64,000 nucleotides of DNA from Kribbella sp. NBC_01245 (GTDB lineage Bacteria; Actinomycetota; Actinomycetes; Propionibacteriales; Kribbellaceae). The position numbers were made by a program, and so were the translations under genes. Position 1 is the first letter of the stretch. Every line of letters begins with the position of its first letter. The notes under the pieces are model-generated. The model searched no databases and had not been told where the DNA came from. It saw only the letters and a list, made by a program, of their open reading frames with translations. Below are positions 35,934 through 43,337 of this stretch, in pieces. The stretch covers positions 7,626,001 to 7,690,000 of the forward strand of contig NZ_CP108487.1 of NCBI RefSeq assembly GCF_036226525.1, given 5' to 3'.

Positions 35934-36400
35934 CTTCCGAATTGTCAGGCCGGCCCGGGCCGCGTCAAGGGCTCCATCGGCTACCGCCGACGCTAACGCG
36001 CCCTTGACCCACCCGAACCGACCAAAGTACAGCGGGCTATTCAGGGGGACGGGTGAGTTCTGCCCGTTTGCTAACGCCTTCCACTCACGAATAGCCACCG
36101 CCAACGGGTCATACGCCGGAACCGCGGCAACTGCTGCGGTCTACGGCCGGCGGGCCTCGGGCCTTCGCGCCAGCTCGGGCCGTTCGGTAGCTCCCGGGCT
36201 CGCCGCCGGGGTACCCGAGCACAGCCGACGGGTGATCCATCCGCGGCCCGACGTCTTCCTGACCGAACTGGACGTTTTCCGTCCCCAAAAACGTCCAGTC
36301 CGCTCAGGAAGGTGCGCGCCGCCGTCGATGCACGCGCCGAGTCGCCAGGTTCGGCGCTGGTCGTCGTCTTTGCGAGCTGGCCTGACGATTCTCGGCCCTG
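35934..36400. repeat. Decayed relative of the 4191-4621 element
   Basis: 35934-36065 aligns with 4211-4345 (TTCCGAATTGTCAGGCCGG, GCGTCAAGGG, CAGGGGGACGGGTGAG), and 36255-36311 aligns with the central hairpin 4393-4451, now with several mismatches. About 190 bases separate these parts instead of 48. A fragment of the right outer arm may survive near 36380-36396. No gene is seen in 35841-36660. Confidence 0.7.
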
Positions 36401-36517
36401 CAAACGTCCAGCCCGCTCACAAGGACAGCCGTACGGGCCTTCGCGGGGTTTGGCGTCCGCAGATCGTGCGTTATCCCTTGATCTGCTGGGTTCCGGTGCC
36501 AAATAGCCGGCCCAGAA

Positions 36518-36620
36518 CCCAGAATCTCAAACGTTAACCCCCAAGATCCCGGCTTAACCCCTCGGATCGCGAGGTTGAACCCGCCATCTTGGTGGCCAAC
36601 CCTCCACATCCGCAGCGCCA
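36518..36620. repeat. Degenerate tandem repeat of about 20 bp
   Basis: Four to five imperfect units of the form CCC-N2-5-GATC-like core-N6-TTAACC: 36518-36538, 36539-36557, 36558-36579, 36580-36599 and a weaker one after it. Non-coding. Confidence 0.5.
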
Positions 36621-36668
36621 CTCCAAGTTGAGACAAGCGCCCTCCCAGTTCCGGCTGTGCGTCTCCCT

Positions 36669-36692
36669 ATTCCGAGGGTCGACCCTCGGAAT
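36669..36692. repeat. 24-bp palindrome left of the IS element
   Basis: Perfect palindrome (ATTCCGAGGGTC and its complement). A second version with two mismatches lies right of the IS at 38265-38288. Confidence 0.75.
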
Positions 36693-36771
36693 GGGGGGTC
36701 GACCCCAAAGCCGGTTAGTTAGGCGTTTCGGGTGGTTGCCCAGGACTGGGTGGGCGTGTTGGACATCGAGC

Positions 36772-36836
36772 AGCGGAGCTCCGCGGGTAGACAGGTTTGT
36801 CCTCGCGAGACAACCAGCTACCGGTGAGGCTCCGCT
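36772..36836 (+). other. Nested hairpin in the transposase leader
   Basis: Three successive stems: AGCGGAGC (36772-36779) with 36829-36836; GGTAG (36786-36790) with CTACC (36818-36822); and GGTTTGTC (36794-36801) with GACAACC (36809-36815) allowing one bulge. It lies inside the IS just before the conserved transposase sequence and may limit transposase translation. Confidence 0.5.
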
Positions 36837-36870
36837 GCCTGTTCAGTCTGTCATTACTCGCACGATCAGG

Positions 36871-38196
36871 GTGGCTGAGGGTGCGTTCGCGCCTGGTCAT
36901 CTGGGCGAGTTGACCCAGTTCATTCCGTTCGAGATGGTCGATGAGGCTCTCGCCCAGACTGGCAGGACGCAGGCCCGGGTGCGTGATCTGCCGGCCCGGG
37001 TGGTGGTGTATCTGGTCTTGGCGGGGTGCCTGTTCAGCGATCGTGGCTATGGCCAGGTGTGGCACCGGCTGGTGGCCGGGCTGCACGGCCTGACCGTCGC
37101 GACACCCACCGCGGCCGCGTTGACCCATGCCCGGCGGCGACTCGGTGCTGCACCGTTGAAGGCCTTGTTCGACCTGCTCCGTGGCCCGTCCGCGCCGATC
37201 GCCGCTGCCGGGGTGCGGTGGCGGGGACTGCTGGTCACCGCGATCGACGGCACCACGATGACCGTGCCGGACACCGCCACCAATCTGGGCGTGTTCACCA
37301 AACAGACCGGCAGCCACGGCGGATCGGGCTATCCGCTGTTACGGCTGATGGTCGTAGTGTGTTGCGGCACCCGCACCATCATCGACGCGGCCTTCGGGTC
37401 AGCTCTGATCGGGGAAACCCGCTATGCGCCGCCGCTACTGGCCCGCAGCCTGCGCCGCGGGATGATCGTGCTGGCCGACCGGAACTTCGCCGCCCGGCAG
37501 GTCATCACCGCGATCACAGACGCCGGCGCCGACCTGCTGATCCGCTGCAAAGACAACCGCAAACTCCCTGTTCTGCAGCGCCACCGCGATGGCTCCTACC
37601 TGTCGATGTGGGATACGACTCCAGTCCGTGTGATCGAGGCCGAGGTCACCATCGCCACCAGCAACGGCCGACGCACCGGCACCTACCGGCTCGTCACCAC
37701 CCTGCTCGACCCCGGCAACCACCCGGCCATCGACCTGGTCAAGCTCTACCACCAGCGCTGGGAAATCGAGTCGGCCTACCTGGCGATCAAATCGACCATC
37801 CTCGGCGGACACGTCCTGCGCGCCCGCACCCCTGAAGGCATCACCCAAGAGGTCTACGCACTCCTGATCACCTACCAGGTCCTGCGCCAAGCCATGACCG
37901 ACGCCACCGACACCCAACCCGGCACCGACCCCGACCGGGCCAGCTTCACCATCGCCCTCAACGCCGCCCGCGACCAACTCATCCAAGCCACCGGCGTCAT
38001 CGCCGGCACCGTAATCGACCTCGTCGGCCACATCGGCCGACTCGTCCTGGCCAACCTGCTACCCCCACGCCGAACCCGCCTCGGCCCCCGCACCGTCAAA
38101 CGATCCACCTCCAAATACCCCGCCAAAGGACCCAACACCAACCGCACCACCTACCAAGCCACCATCAACATCGACATCCTCACTCCACCGCCCTGA
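36871..38196 (+). CDS. IS4-family DDE transposase
   Basis: 441 residues from GTG 36871. Catalytic landmarks: first Asp in VTAIDGTTMTVPDT, second Asp in IVLADRNFAA, and the signature Y-(2)-R-(3)-E-(6)-K in YHQRWEIESAYLAIK, all intact. The N-terminal block GAFAPGHLGELTQFIPFEMVD is typical of actinobacterial members. The start is uncertain: conserved-looking residues (QSVITRTIR) occur just before GTG 36871, so TTG 36736 or another non-standard codon could be used. It moves the surrounding IS by cut-and-paste. Confidence 0.88.
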   Translation: MAEGAFAPGHLGELTQFIPFEMVDEALAQTGRTQARVRDLPARVVVYLVLAGCLFSDRGYGQVWHRLVAGLHGLTVATPTAAALTHARRRLGAAPLKALFDLLRGPSAPIAAAGVRWRGLLVTAIDGTTMTVPDTATNLGVFTKQTGSHGGSGYPLLRLMVVVCCGTRTIIDAAFGSALIGETRYAPPLLARSLRRGMIVLADRNFAARQVITAITDAGADLLIRCKDNRKLPVLQRHRDGSYLSMWDTTPVRVIEAEVTIATSNGRRTGTYRLVTTLLDPGNHPAIDLVKLYHQRWEIESAYLAIKSTILGGHVLRARTPEGITQEVYALLITYQVLRQAMTDATDTQPGTDPDRASFTIALNAARDQLIQATGVIAGTVIDLVGHIGRLVLANLLPPRRTRLGPRTVKRSTSKYPAKGPNTNRTTYQATINIDILTPPP

Positions 38197-38264
38197 CAGC
38201 CCACCAACCCGCCTAACTAACCGGCCTTGGGGTCGACCCGGCAAGTTTGGCGAGTCCACCCCCT

Positions 38265-38288
38265 ATTCCGCAGGTCGACCCTCGGAAT
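38265..38288. repeat. 24-bp imperfect palindrome right of the IS element
   Basis: Matches the palindrome at 36669-36692 with two differences. The remaining sequence to 38472 shows no gene. Confidence 0.7.
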
Positions 38289-38472
38289 AGGGCGGTAACC
38301 GGTCGCCTCGGCGGGAGCACTGGGTGCCGTCAGACAGCCCACTCCACTCGGAGGACCTCGCCTCGTCCAGCACCGACTCGCCGTCGTGTCGCGGTGTGAA
38401 GGGCGCGCGCCAACGCAGAGGGGGAGGGGCGCCGCGTCGTGGTGGGAAGGGGCGCGCCGCGATTGAGTGGGG

Positions 38473-39054
38473 TTAGAGGGGTTTGCAGAGGGTGCGGTCG
38501 GGGGTGGCGCGGTAGGAGTCGGTGAGGAGTTTGGCCAAGGGACCGGAGAGTGGTTTTACGCGGGGGTCTTCGAGGCGGGCGATGCCGCCGTGGGCGGAGA
38601 CGGCGACGATCATGTCGTCGGGGTGTTCGACCGTTGGGGGCTTGGGGTTCAGCGATGACCAGTCGACTTTGGCGGCGGCCGTTTTGATGGTGGCGAGGAG
38701 GCCGGCTTCGACGCGGCAGCGGGATTTGCCGCGGCGGGTGGTTACGTCGGCGATGCCGTCCTGGCCGATCACGATGCGGTCCGCGAAGCCGGCGAATCCG
38801 CCATCCCGGGTGAGCACCAGCGGCAGCGCACCGCTCGTCGGCGATGGGCTGGTCGAGGTGGTCGGCGTGGGCGCCGAAGACGACGGACCAGGCGTCGTAC
38901 CCGTCGACGGAATCCCCGTCGTGGGGCTACCCGTCGAGGTGGTCGGCGTGGGTGGCGTTGATGCTGATGGGCCGGCCGGGTCGGTCTCGTCGCCGCACGC
39001 GGTCAGGGTTAGGCCGGCGAGCAGGACCAAGGTGGTGAGGCGGTGGATCTTCAC
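38473..39054 (-). CDS. Lipoprotein with Pro/Ser/Thr linker, unknown function
   Basis: 193 residues. The signal peptide ends in the lipobox LTAC; residues about 25-75 are a Thr/Ser/Pro-rich wall-spanning linker; the remaining ~115 residues form a small alpha/beta domain with two Cys (KSRCRV and the last residues LCKPL) that could form a disulphide. The domain resembles small protease-inhibitor-like secreted actinobacterial proteins only vaguely, and I do not assign a family. GTG 39054 starts it. It is divergent from the nitroreductase-like gene. Confidence 0.75.
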   Translation of the reverse strand: MKIHRLTTLVLLAGLTLTACGDETDPAGPSASTPPTPTTSTGSPTTGIPSTGTTPGPSSSAPTPTTSTSPSPTSGALPLVLTRDGGFAGFADRIVIGQDGIADVTTRRGKSRCRVEAGLLATIKTAAAKVDWSSLNPKPPTVEHPDDMIVAVSAHGGIARLEDPRVKPLSGPLAKLLTDSYRATPDRTLCKPL

Positions 39055-39098
39055 ACCCCATGCATACCCGCTTTCGGGGCCCCGGCAGACTGCGCGGC

Positions 39099-39575
39099 AT
39101 GGGCTGGTACACGAATGTCATCCGCAAGCTAGGACATACCCGCTGGTTCGCCGCGCTCGGCCGGGCCGTCGTACCGGTTGATCGCTGGGTGCAACGTCGT
39201 ACGAAGGGACGCGTCACCATCGTCGGCATGTCCGCCCTGCCGCATTTGCTGCTCACCACGACCGGCCGGAAGACGGGCCAGCCGCGGACGATTCCGCTGC
39301 TCTATGCGCCCGACGGCGACAACTTCGTCGTGACCGCCTCGAACTGGGGACAAACCCACCACCCGGCCTGGTCCGGCAATCTCCTCGCCGATCCAGCAGC
39401 GGTCGTCGCCGCGCACGGCCGGGAGATCCCCGTGCACGCCACGCTCGCCGAAGGCGCCGAGCGGGAACGGGTGTGGGCCTTGGTGACCGGGGTCTGGCCC
39501 GCCTACGAGACGTACGTCGACCGCGCGGGCGACCGTACGATCCGCGTCTTCGTACTAACCCCAACCGAACGCTGA
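39099..39575 (+). CDS. Deazaflavin (F420)-dependent nitroreductase-family protein (DDN-like)
   Basis: 158 residues of the split beta-barrel DDN family. TTTGRKTGQPRTIPLLYAPDGDNFVVTASNWG is represented here by its two halves LLTTTGRKTGQPRTIPLLY and GDNFVVTASNWGQ, the F420-binding region. Such enzymes reduce quinones or nitro compounds with F420H2. ATG 39099 is chosen by family start; CAGACT lies seven bases before it. The gene is followed closely by the convergent phosphotransferase gene. Confidence 0.85.
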   Translation: MGWYTNVIRKLGHTRWFAALGRAVVPVDRWVQRRTKGRVTIVGMSALPHLLLTTTGRKTGQPRTIPLLYAPDGDNFVVTASNWGQTHHPAWSGNLLADPAAVVAAHGREIPVHATLAEGAERERVWALVTGVWPAYETYVDRAGDRTIRVFVLTPTER

Positions 39576-39591
39576 CCCTGGCCGACCACGC

Positions 39592-40797
39592 TTATACGAG
39601 GGTGCGGGTTAGGTCGATTAGGGTGCGGGTTAGGCGGATTCGGTGGGCGAAGAGGCCTACCAGGGCGGCCGATTCGGGCTGGGCGAGGCATTCCAGTGGT
39701 AGTGCGGTGAAGGTGGCGCGGGCGAGCAACGAACCGAGGTAGCCGTACTCCACATCGCGAGCGGATACGGTCAGCCCCTCGTCGTCGAGGCCTTCGCAGA
39801 ACGCGCGCAGGATGACGCGATGCACTGCAGGCAAGGCTTCCGGCGCGAGCTCACCCGCATGCGCCAGACCGACCAACAACTGGCCAAGGTCGAACCCAAC
39901 AGCCTGCGGGCAGTCGAACCCCCAGTCGATCGCGACGAACTCGTCTGGCGCGTCCACCGGTACCAGCAGATTCTGCGGACTCGCATCCCCATGCTGGTAG
40001 CACTGCGGCAACCGGTCCAACCCGTCCATCACGGCAGGGAGCTGTTCGGCCAGCGCAAGCAGATCGGCCCGCATGGCGCTTTCGCCGCACGCCTCCACGG
40101 CCGCCTTGACGACCGGGTGCTGCCAAGTCGCGCCATCGGCGATGGCCGGAACGGTCCCGAACAACACGCGGCCGTTCACGTAATAGCGCAGACCAACGCC
40201 CGGCGTCGTCACAGCCTCGCGCGGCAACAGCGGTTCGACCAAGTGCATCTGGCGCCGGGCGGACAACCGGCCGAGCAGATTGGCCGCGTGTTCGAATCGC
40301 TCGAGCCCCCACGGACCGGGCGCCGGTTCGACGTACTCCATCCACAACGTCGCACGCTCATCGTCGTACTCGTCGATCCGGTACGACGTGGTCAGGCGCA
40401 GGCCGTCCGGTAGCAGCGCGGCGAGGGACGGGGAGGTCAGCACGGCGATCTCGAGCCGCCAGGGGATCTCCCGGATGAACTGCGCGCGCATCGGCGGCGG
40501 CAGCATCTCGATCCCGGTCCACCACTTGGCCGACTGGATCTGCTTCACGAAACAAGACCAGTCGCGCGTCTCGCCGCCGGGCAGCAGGGCCTTACCGCGC
40601 ACCTGCAGAAGCGCTTCCGTGGTCGGAGTGCCGATCACGTAGGGCACGGGCTGGACCCGCGTGGCCTCGAAAACGGGCCGAGCGGCGGGGTCGCCGGTGA
40701 TCGTGCGGACCAGTTCGCTGAAGGCCGCGTCGTCGAGCGCTGCCCGGCCCAGTGGCGCCAGCGCCTCGTTGGCGCTGGTCGGCGTCGTCATGGTCAT
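39592..40797 (-). CDS. Aminoglycoside phosphotransferase/choline kinase-like protein
   Basis: 401 residues of the protein-kinase-like APH fold. The catalytic motif is YQHGDASPQNLLV (HGD-x4-N) and the metal motif is VAIDWGFD. Substrate could be an antibiotic, a sugar or a small alcohol; family alone does not decide. The N-terminal half is large and has WSCFVKQIQ as a possible ATP-lysine strand. It is divergent from a MarR gene with a palindromic operator in between, so it is likely MarR-controlled. Confidence 0.78.
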   Translation of the reverse strand: MTMTTPTSANEALAPLGRAALDDAAFSELVRTITGDPAARPVFEATRVQPVPYVIGTPTTEALLQVRGKALLPGGETRDWSCFVKQIQSAKWWTGIEMLPPPMRAQFIREIPWRLEIAVLTSPSLAALLPDGLRLTTSYRIDEYDDERATLWMEYVEPAPGPWGLERFEHAANLLGRLSARRQMHLVEPLLPREAVTTPGVGLRYYVNGRVLFGTVPAIADGATWQHPVVKAAVEACGESAMRADLLALAEQLPAVMDGLDRLPQCYQHGDASPQNLLVPVDAPDEFVAIDWGFDCPQAVGFDLGQLLVGLAHAGELAPEALPAVHRVILRAFCEGLDDEGLTVSARDVEYGYLGSLLARATFTALPLECLAQPESAALVGLFAHRIRLTRTLIDLTRTLV

Positions 40798-40833
40798 GGT
40801 CCCCCCGGATCCACTGAAAGAAGTAAAGCAGAC

Positions 40834-40851
40834 TTACTACCCAGATAGTAA
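40834..40851. promoter_or_regulatory. MarR operator overlapping the MarR -10 box
   Basis: TTACTA-CCCAGA-TAGTAA is a perfect 6-6-6 palindrome in the 63-base gap between divergent genes. Its right arm overlaps the MarR -10 TAAAGT (40849-40854), which stands six bases before ATG 40861. Binding would repress the leaderless MarR transcript. Confidence 0.6.
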
Positions 40852-40860
40852 AGTGGCCTT

Positions 40861-41322
40861 ATGACTTCCGTCAATGGAGTGCCGGTGCTGCATCTGGCCG
40901 GGCTGCTCGGGTTGCTGATGAAACGGTTGCGGGCGGATATGGCCGAGACCACCGAGGCGGCCTTCCCGGATCTGCGCGTGTCGCATCTTCGACTGCTCGA
41001 GTTGATCCCGGTCGAGGGCGCGCGGATCACGGACCTGGCCGAGGTCGCGGGGATGACGAAGCAGGGGCTCGGGCAGCACGTGGACTACCTGGAAAGACAC
41101 GGGTACGTCGTCTCGGAACGGCTTGCCGAGGACAAGCGCGTGCGCCTCGTCGTACGGACTGCGCGAGGTGACGAGGCGGTGCAAGTCAGCACGACGGCGA
41201 TCGCGCGTGTGGAGGGGCGCTGGCGCGACGAGCTGGGCACCGAGCGGTTCGAGGAGTTCGTCGCGATCGCGAAAACGCTAGGTCTGAGTGACGCTGGCCT
41301 GACCGATCAGCCGGCGCGGTAG
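40861..41322 (+). CDS. MarR family transcriptional regulator
   Basis: 153-residue winged-helix protein: ITDLAEVAGMTKQGLGQHVD is the HTH and DKRVRLVVRTARGDEAV the wing. It has a leaderless start (TAAAGT, six bases, ATG). It probably represses itself and the divergent phosphotransferase gene through the palindrome between them. Its last 16 bases overlap the convergent hemolysin III gene. Confidence 0.87.
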   Translation: MTSVNGVPVLHLAGLLGLLMKRLRADMAETTEAAFPDLRVSHLRLLELIPVEGARITDLAEVAGMTKQGLGQHVDYLERHGYVVSERLAEDKRVRLVVRTARGDEAVQVSTTAIARVEGRWRDELGTERFEEFVAIAKTLGLSDAGLTDQPAR

Positions 41323-42014
41323 GTCGCGAGGCTGACCGCGATGTAGTGGCAGATGAAGGCGGCCACCGTGCAGGCGTGGAAGATCTCGTGGAAGCCGAAC
41401 CAGCGCGGGCTCGGGTCGGGCTTCTTCAGGGCGTAGATGACGGCGCCGACCGAGTACAGTCCGCCGCCGACGGCGAGCAGGGCCACGACCGCGGCGCCGC
41501 CGTACGTGTAGAAGTCCTTCATCCAGAAGATCGCGACCCAGCCGAGCGCCAGGTAGATCGGCGTGTAGAGCCAGCGCGGGGCGCCGACCCAGAAGATCCG
41601 GAACAGGATGCCGATCAGCGCGCCGCCCCAGGCCAGGCTCAGCAGCAGGATCCGGTCGTTGCCCTCGAGCAGGACCACGCCGAGCGGGGTGTAGGTACCG
41701 GCGATCAGCAGGAAGATGTTGCTGTGGTCCAGCCGGCGCAGAATCGCCTCGCCGAGCGGGCTCCAGTAGAACCGGTGGTACAGCGCGGAGATGCCGAACA
41801 GCAGCATGGAGCCCAGCGTGTAGACCGCCGCGGCCCAGCGGGCGGAGGTGGTCGGCGCGAGGCAGATCAGCACGATGCCGGCGGCCGTCGCGAGCGGGAA
41901 CGTGCCCGCATGCAACCAGCCGCGCAGCTTGGGCTTGAGCGGCGCCAATGCGCCGGACAGGCGCTCGCCGAGGTCGCGGTGCTCGGTGCCGGTCGGGCTG
42001 GTGGTCTTCGTCAT
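41307..42014 (-). CDS. Hemolysin III/PAQR-type seven-TM membrane protein
   Basis: 235 residues with seven TM helices. Family landmarks: YTLGSMLLFGISALYHRFYW (Ser...Asp/His site), RRLDHSNIFLLIAGTYTP, and the C-terminal GFHEIFHACTVAAFICHYIAV with the metal-binding His pair. The family has hydrolase-like metal sites; hemolytic activity is doubtful for most members. In the conserved backbone this is the Rv1085c position. The gene overlaps MarR tail to tail. Confidence 0.9.
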   Translation of the reverse strand: MTKTTSPTGTEHRDLGERLSGALAPLKPKLRGWLHAGTFPLATAAGIVLICLAPTTSARWAAAVYTLGSMLLFGISALYHRFYWSPLGEAILRRLDHSNIFLLIAGTYTPLGVVLLEGNDRILLLSLAWGGALIGILFRIFWVGAPRWLYTPIYLALGWVAIFWMKDFYTYGGAAVVALLAVGGGLYSVGAVIYALKKPDPSPRWFGFHEIFHACTVAAFICHYIAVSLATYRAG

Positions 42015-42033
42015 CGATTGTCCGGCGCGGAAA

Positions 42034-42053
42034 CCCCGTCCGTCATGGCGGGG
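42034..42053 (+). repeat. IS605-like end hairpin, relic 1
   Basis: CCCCGTC and GGCGGGG pair around CGTCAT, preceded by GGAAA and followed by AGGAAG. This is the pattern at the right end of many tnpB-carrying IS605/IS607 elements. No tnpB gene is present. Confidence 0.4.
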
Positions 42054-42275
42054 AGGAAGCGCCGGTCCCTCCTTTCAGGGTTTGTCGGAGGCGGCGGGTA
42101 CGTTTTGTGGTGCTGGCCTGCGATAACCAAGCGACCAGCATCATCACCACAGTTCGACCTTGTAGTGACTGCGGCCGGGCGGGCCGTGGCAGCGCGGTGA
42201 GCCTTCTTGCGCAGTAGGGCACGGCTGCGATCCGCGAACCTCATCTCGCTACCTCCGGGTGGCGGGCTGGAATCC

Positions 42276-42304
42276 CCCGCCTTCAGGCGGGTGGAGGACG
42301 TCAA
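42276..42304 (+). repeat. IS605-like end hairpin, relic 2
   Basis: CCCGCC-TTCA-GGCGGG preceded by GGAATCC and followed by TGGAGGACGTCAA, very close to the usual tnpB-element right end (hairpin then GGAGGATGTCAA, from memory). Same orientation as relic 1. Confidence 0.5.
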
Positions 42305-42368
42305 CGCATCCTCTCGGGGTTTCGCGCCGGGTCTGAGCAGTGGGCCGCAATACAGACCCTGAGCAGTT

Positions 42369-42398
42369 ACCTACGCAACCGTAACCTACGCAACCGTA
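42369..42398. promoter_or_regulatory. Tandem 15-bp motif, TetR-type operator candidate
   Basis: ACCTACGCAACCGTA occurs twice without a gap. Each unit contains CTACG-CAAC-CGTAG or most of it, and a related CCGGTTGCG follows. Similar sites are known to me as TetR-family operators near actinobacterial lipid genes; the regulator is not identified here. Confidence 0.45.
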
Positions 42399-42557
42399 GG
42401 TTCCGGTTGCGTGCGTGTGAAATGTAGGCGATATCACCGCGACGCGCCCAACGCCGGCCGCCCAACGATCTGCGCTGATTGACAACTCAACAGCCCCTGC
42501 GTGCATCGAACATCTGGACTAGCCTCATCTCAACAAACGAGGAGAAGACTTCTGCCC

Positions 42558-43337
42558 ATGCGGATCCCAGGCAAGCAGCAAGTGCGCAACGCGGTCTACG
42601 GCCTGTACGAGCGACGGGTGGCCCGGTCGTTCACCGCCGACCAGATCCCGCGGCACATCGGCGTGATCATCGACGGCAACCGGCGCTGGGCTCGCGCGGC
42701 CGGCGACCCGGTGTCCTCCGGGCACAAGGCCGGTGCCAGCAAGATCACCGACTTCCTGGAGTGGTGCGACGAGGTCGGCGTCAAGGTGGTCACGGTTTGG
42801 ATGCTGTCGACCGACAACCTGACCCGCCCGGCCGAAGAGCTCGAGCCGCTGCTGCGCATCATCGAGCAGACGGTCGAGGAGCTGACCACTATCGGCCGCT
42901 GGCAGATCCACCCGGTCGGCGCGCTCGACCTGTTGCCGGCGCCGACAGCCGAGGCGCTCAAGGCCGCGGACGCCGCCACGCACAAGATCGACGGCATGCT
43001 CGTCAACGTCGCCGTGGGGTACGGCGGCCGCCGCGAGCTGGCCGACGCCGTCCGCTCTCTGCTGCTCGAAGAGGCAGCCAAGGGCATCTCGATCGAGGAG
43101 CTGGCCGAGCGGGTCGACGTCGAGCACATCGCCGAGCACCTCTACACCAAGGGTCAGCCGGATCCCGATCTCGTCATTCGTACGTCGGGGGAGCAGCGGC
43201 TGGGCGGTTTCCTGCTCTGGCAGAGCGCGCTGAGCGAGTTCTACTTCTGCGAGGCGCTATGGCCGGACTTCCGGCACGTCGATTTCCTCCGCGCAATTCG
43301 TAGCTACGCCCAACGTGAGCGCCGCTTCGGCACGTAG
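42558..43337 (+). CDS. Cis-prenyltransferase (isoprenyl diphosphate synthase, UppS family)
   Basis: 259 residues. The conserved P-loop is IIDGNRRWAR and the C-terminal motif is PDLVIRTSGEQRLGGFLLWQ with the RxxxxSEFYF end. These enzymes add isopentenyl units in cis to make polyprenyl carriers. Position after hemolysin III matches Rv1086, which makes short-chain Z,E-farnesyl diphosphate rather than full-length undecaprenyl diphosphate, so a short product is likely. ATG 42558 is used; GAGGAG lies unusually far (13 bases) upstream. The end overlaps a convergent frame by 164 bases. Confidence 0.9.
   Translation: MRIPGKQQVRNAVYGLYERRVARSFTADQIPRHIGVIIDGNRRWARAAGDPVSSGHKAGASKITDFLEWCDEVGVKVVTVWMLSTDNLTRPAEELEPLLRIIEQTVEELTTIGRWQIHPVGALDLLPAPTAEALKAADAATHKIDGMLVNVAVGYGGRRELADAVRSLLLEEAAKGISIEELAERVDVEHIAEHLYTKGQPDPDLVIRTSGEQRLGGFLLWQSALSEFYFCEALWPDFRHVDFLRAIRSYAQRERRFGT

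Larger units (their letters stand above)
36696..38239. mobile_element. IS4-family insertion sequence, about 1.54 kb
   Basis: One transposase gene between 30-bp terminal inverted repeats: 36696-36725 and 38210-38239 match at 29 of 30 positions (inner end GGTTAGTTAGGCG). Outside both ends lie related 24-bp palindromes, so the exact outer limit and any target duplication are ambiguous. The transposase frame is intact, so the element may still be active. Confidence 0.85.
42015..42557. other. 543-base intergenic region with relic-like hairpins and a tandem motif
   Basis: No convincing gene; a minus-strand frame of about 77 codons starting at 42244 has a ribosome-binding-like GGAGG but unlike-protein content. 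The region holds two IS605-like end hairpins (42034-42053, 42276-42291), the 15-bp tandem repeat at 42369-42398, and the likely promoter of the prenyltransferase gene (TAGCCT near 42519). Confidence 0.5.

Noticed and set aside
36589..36870. Transposase start at 36589
   Set aside because: This would begin outside the IS terminal repeat; the first 80 codons are not conserved-looking and cross the repeat and hairpin.
42100..42217. Zinc-finger remnant of TnpB (PCSDCG) beside the relic hairpins
   Set aside because: Only one CxxC is visible and no surrounding TnpB motif, so it cannot be distinguished from chance.
42011..42244. 77-codon minus-strand gene with GGAGG before its ATG
   Set aside because: Sequence is Arg/Ala/Pro-rich without hydrophobic pattern and runs through both relic hairpins; probably chance.
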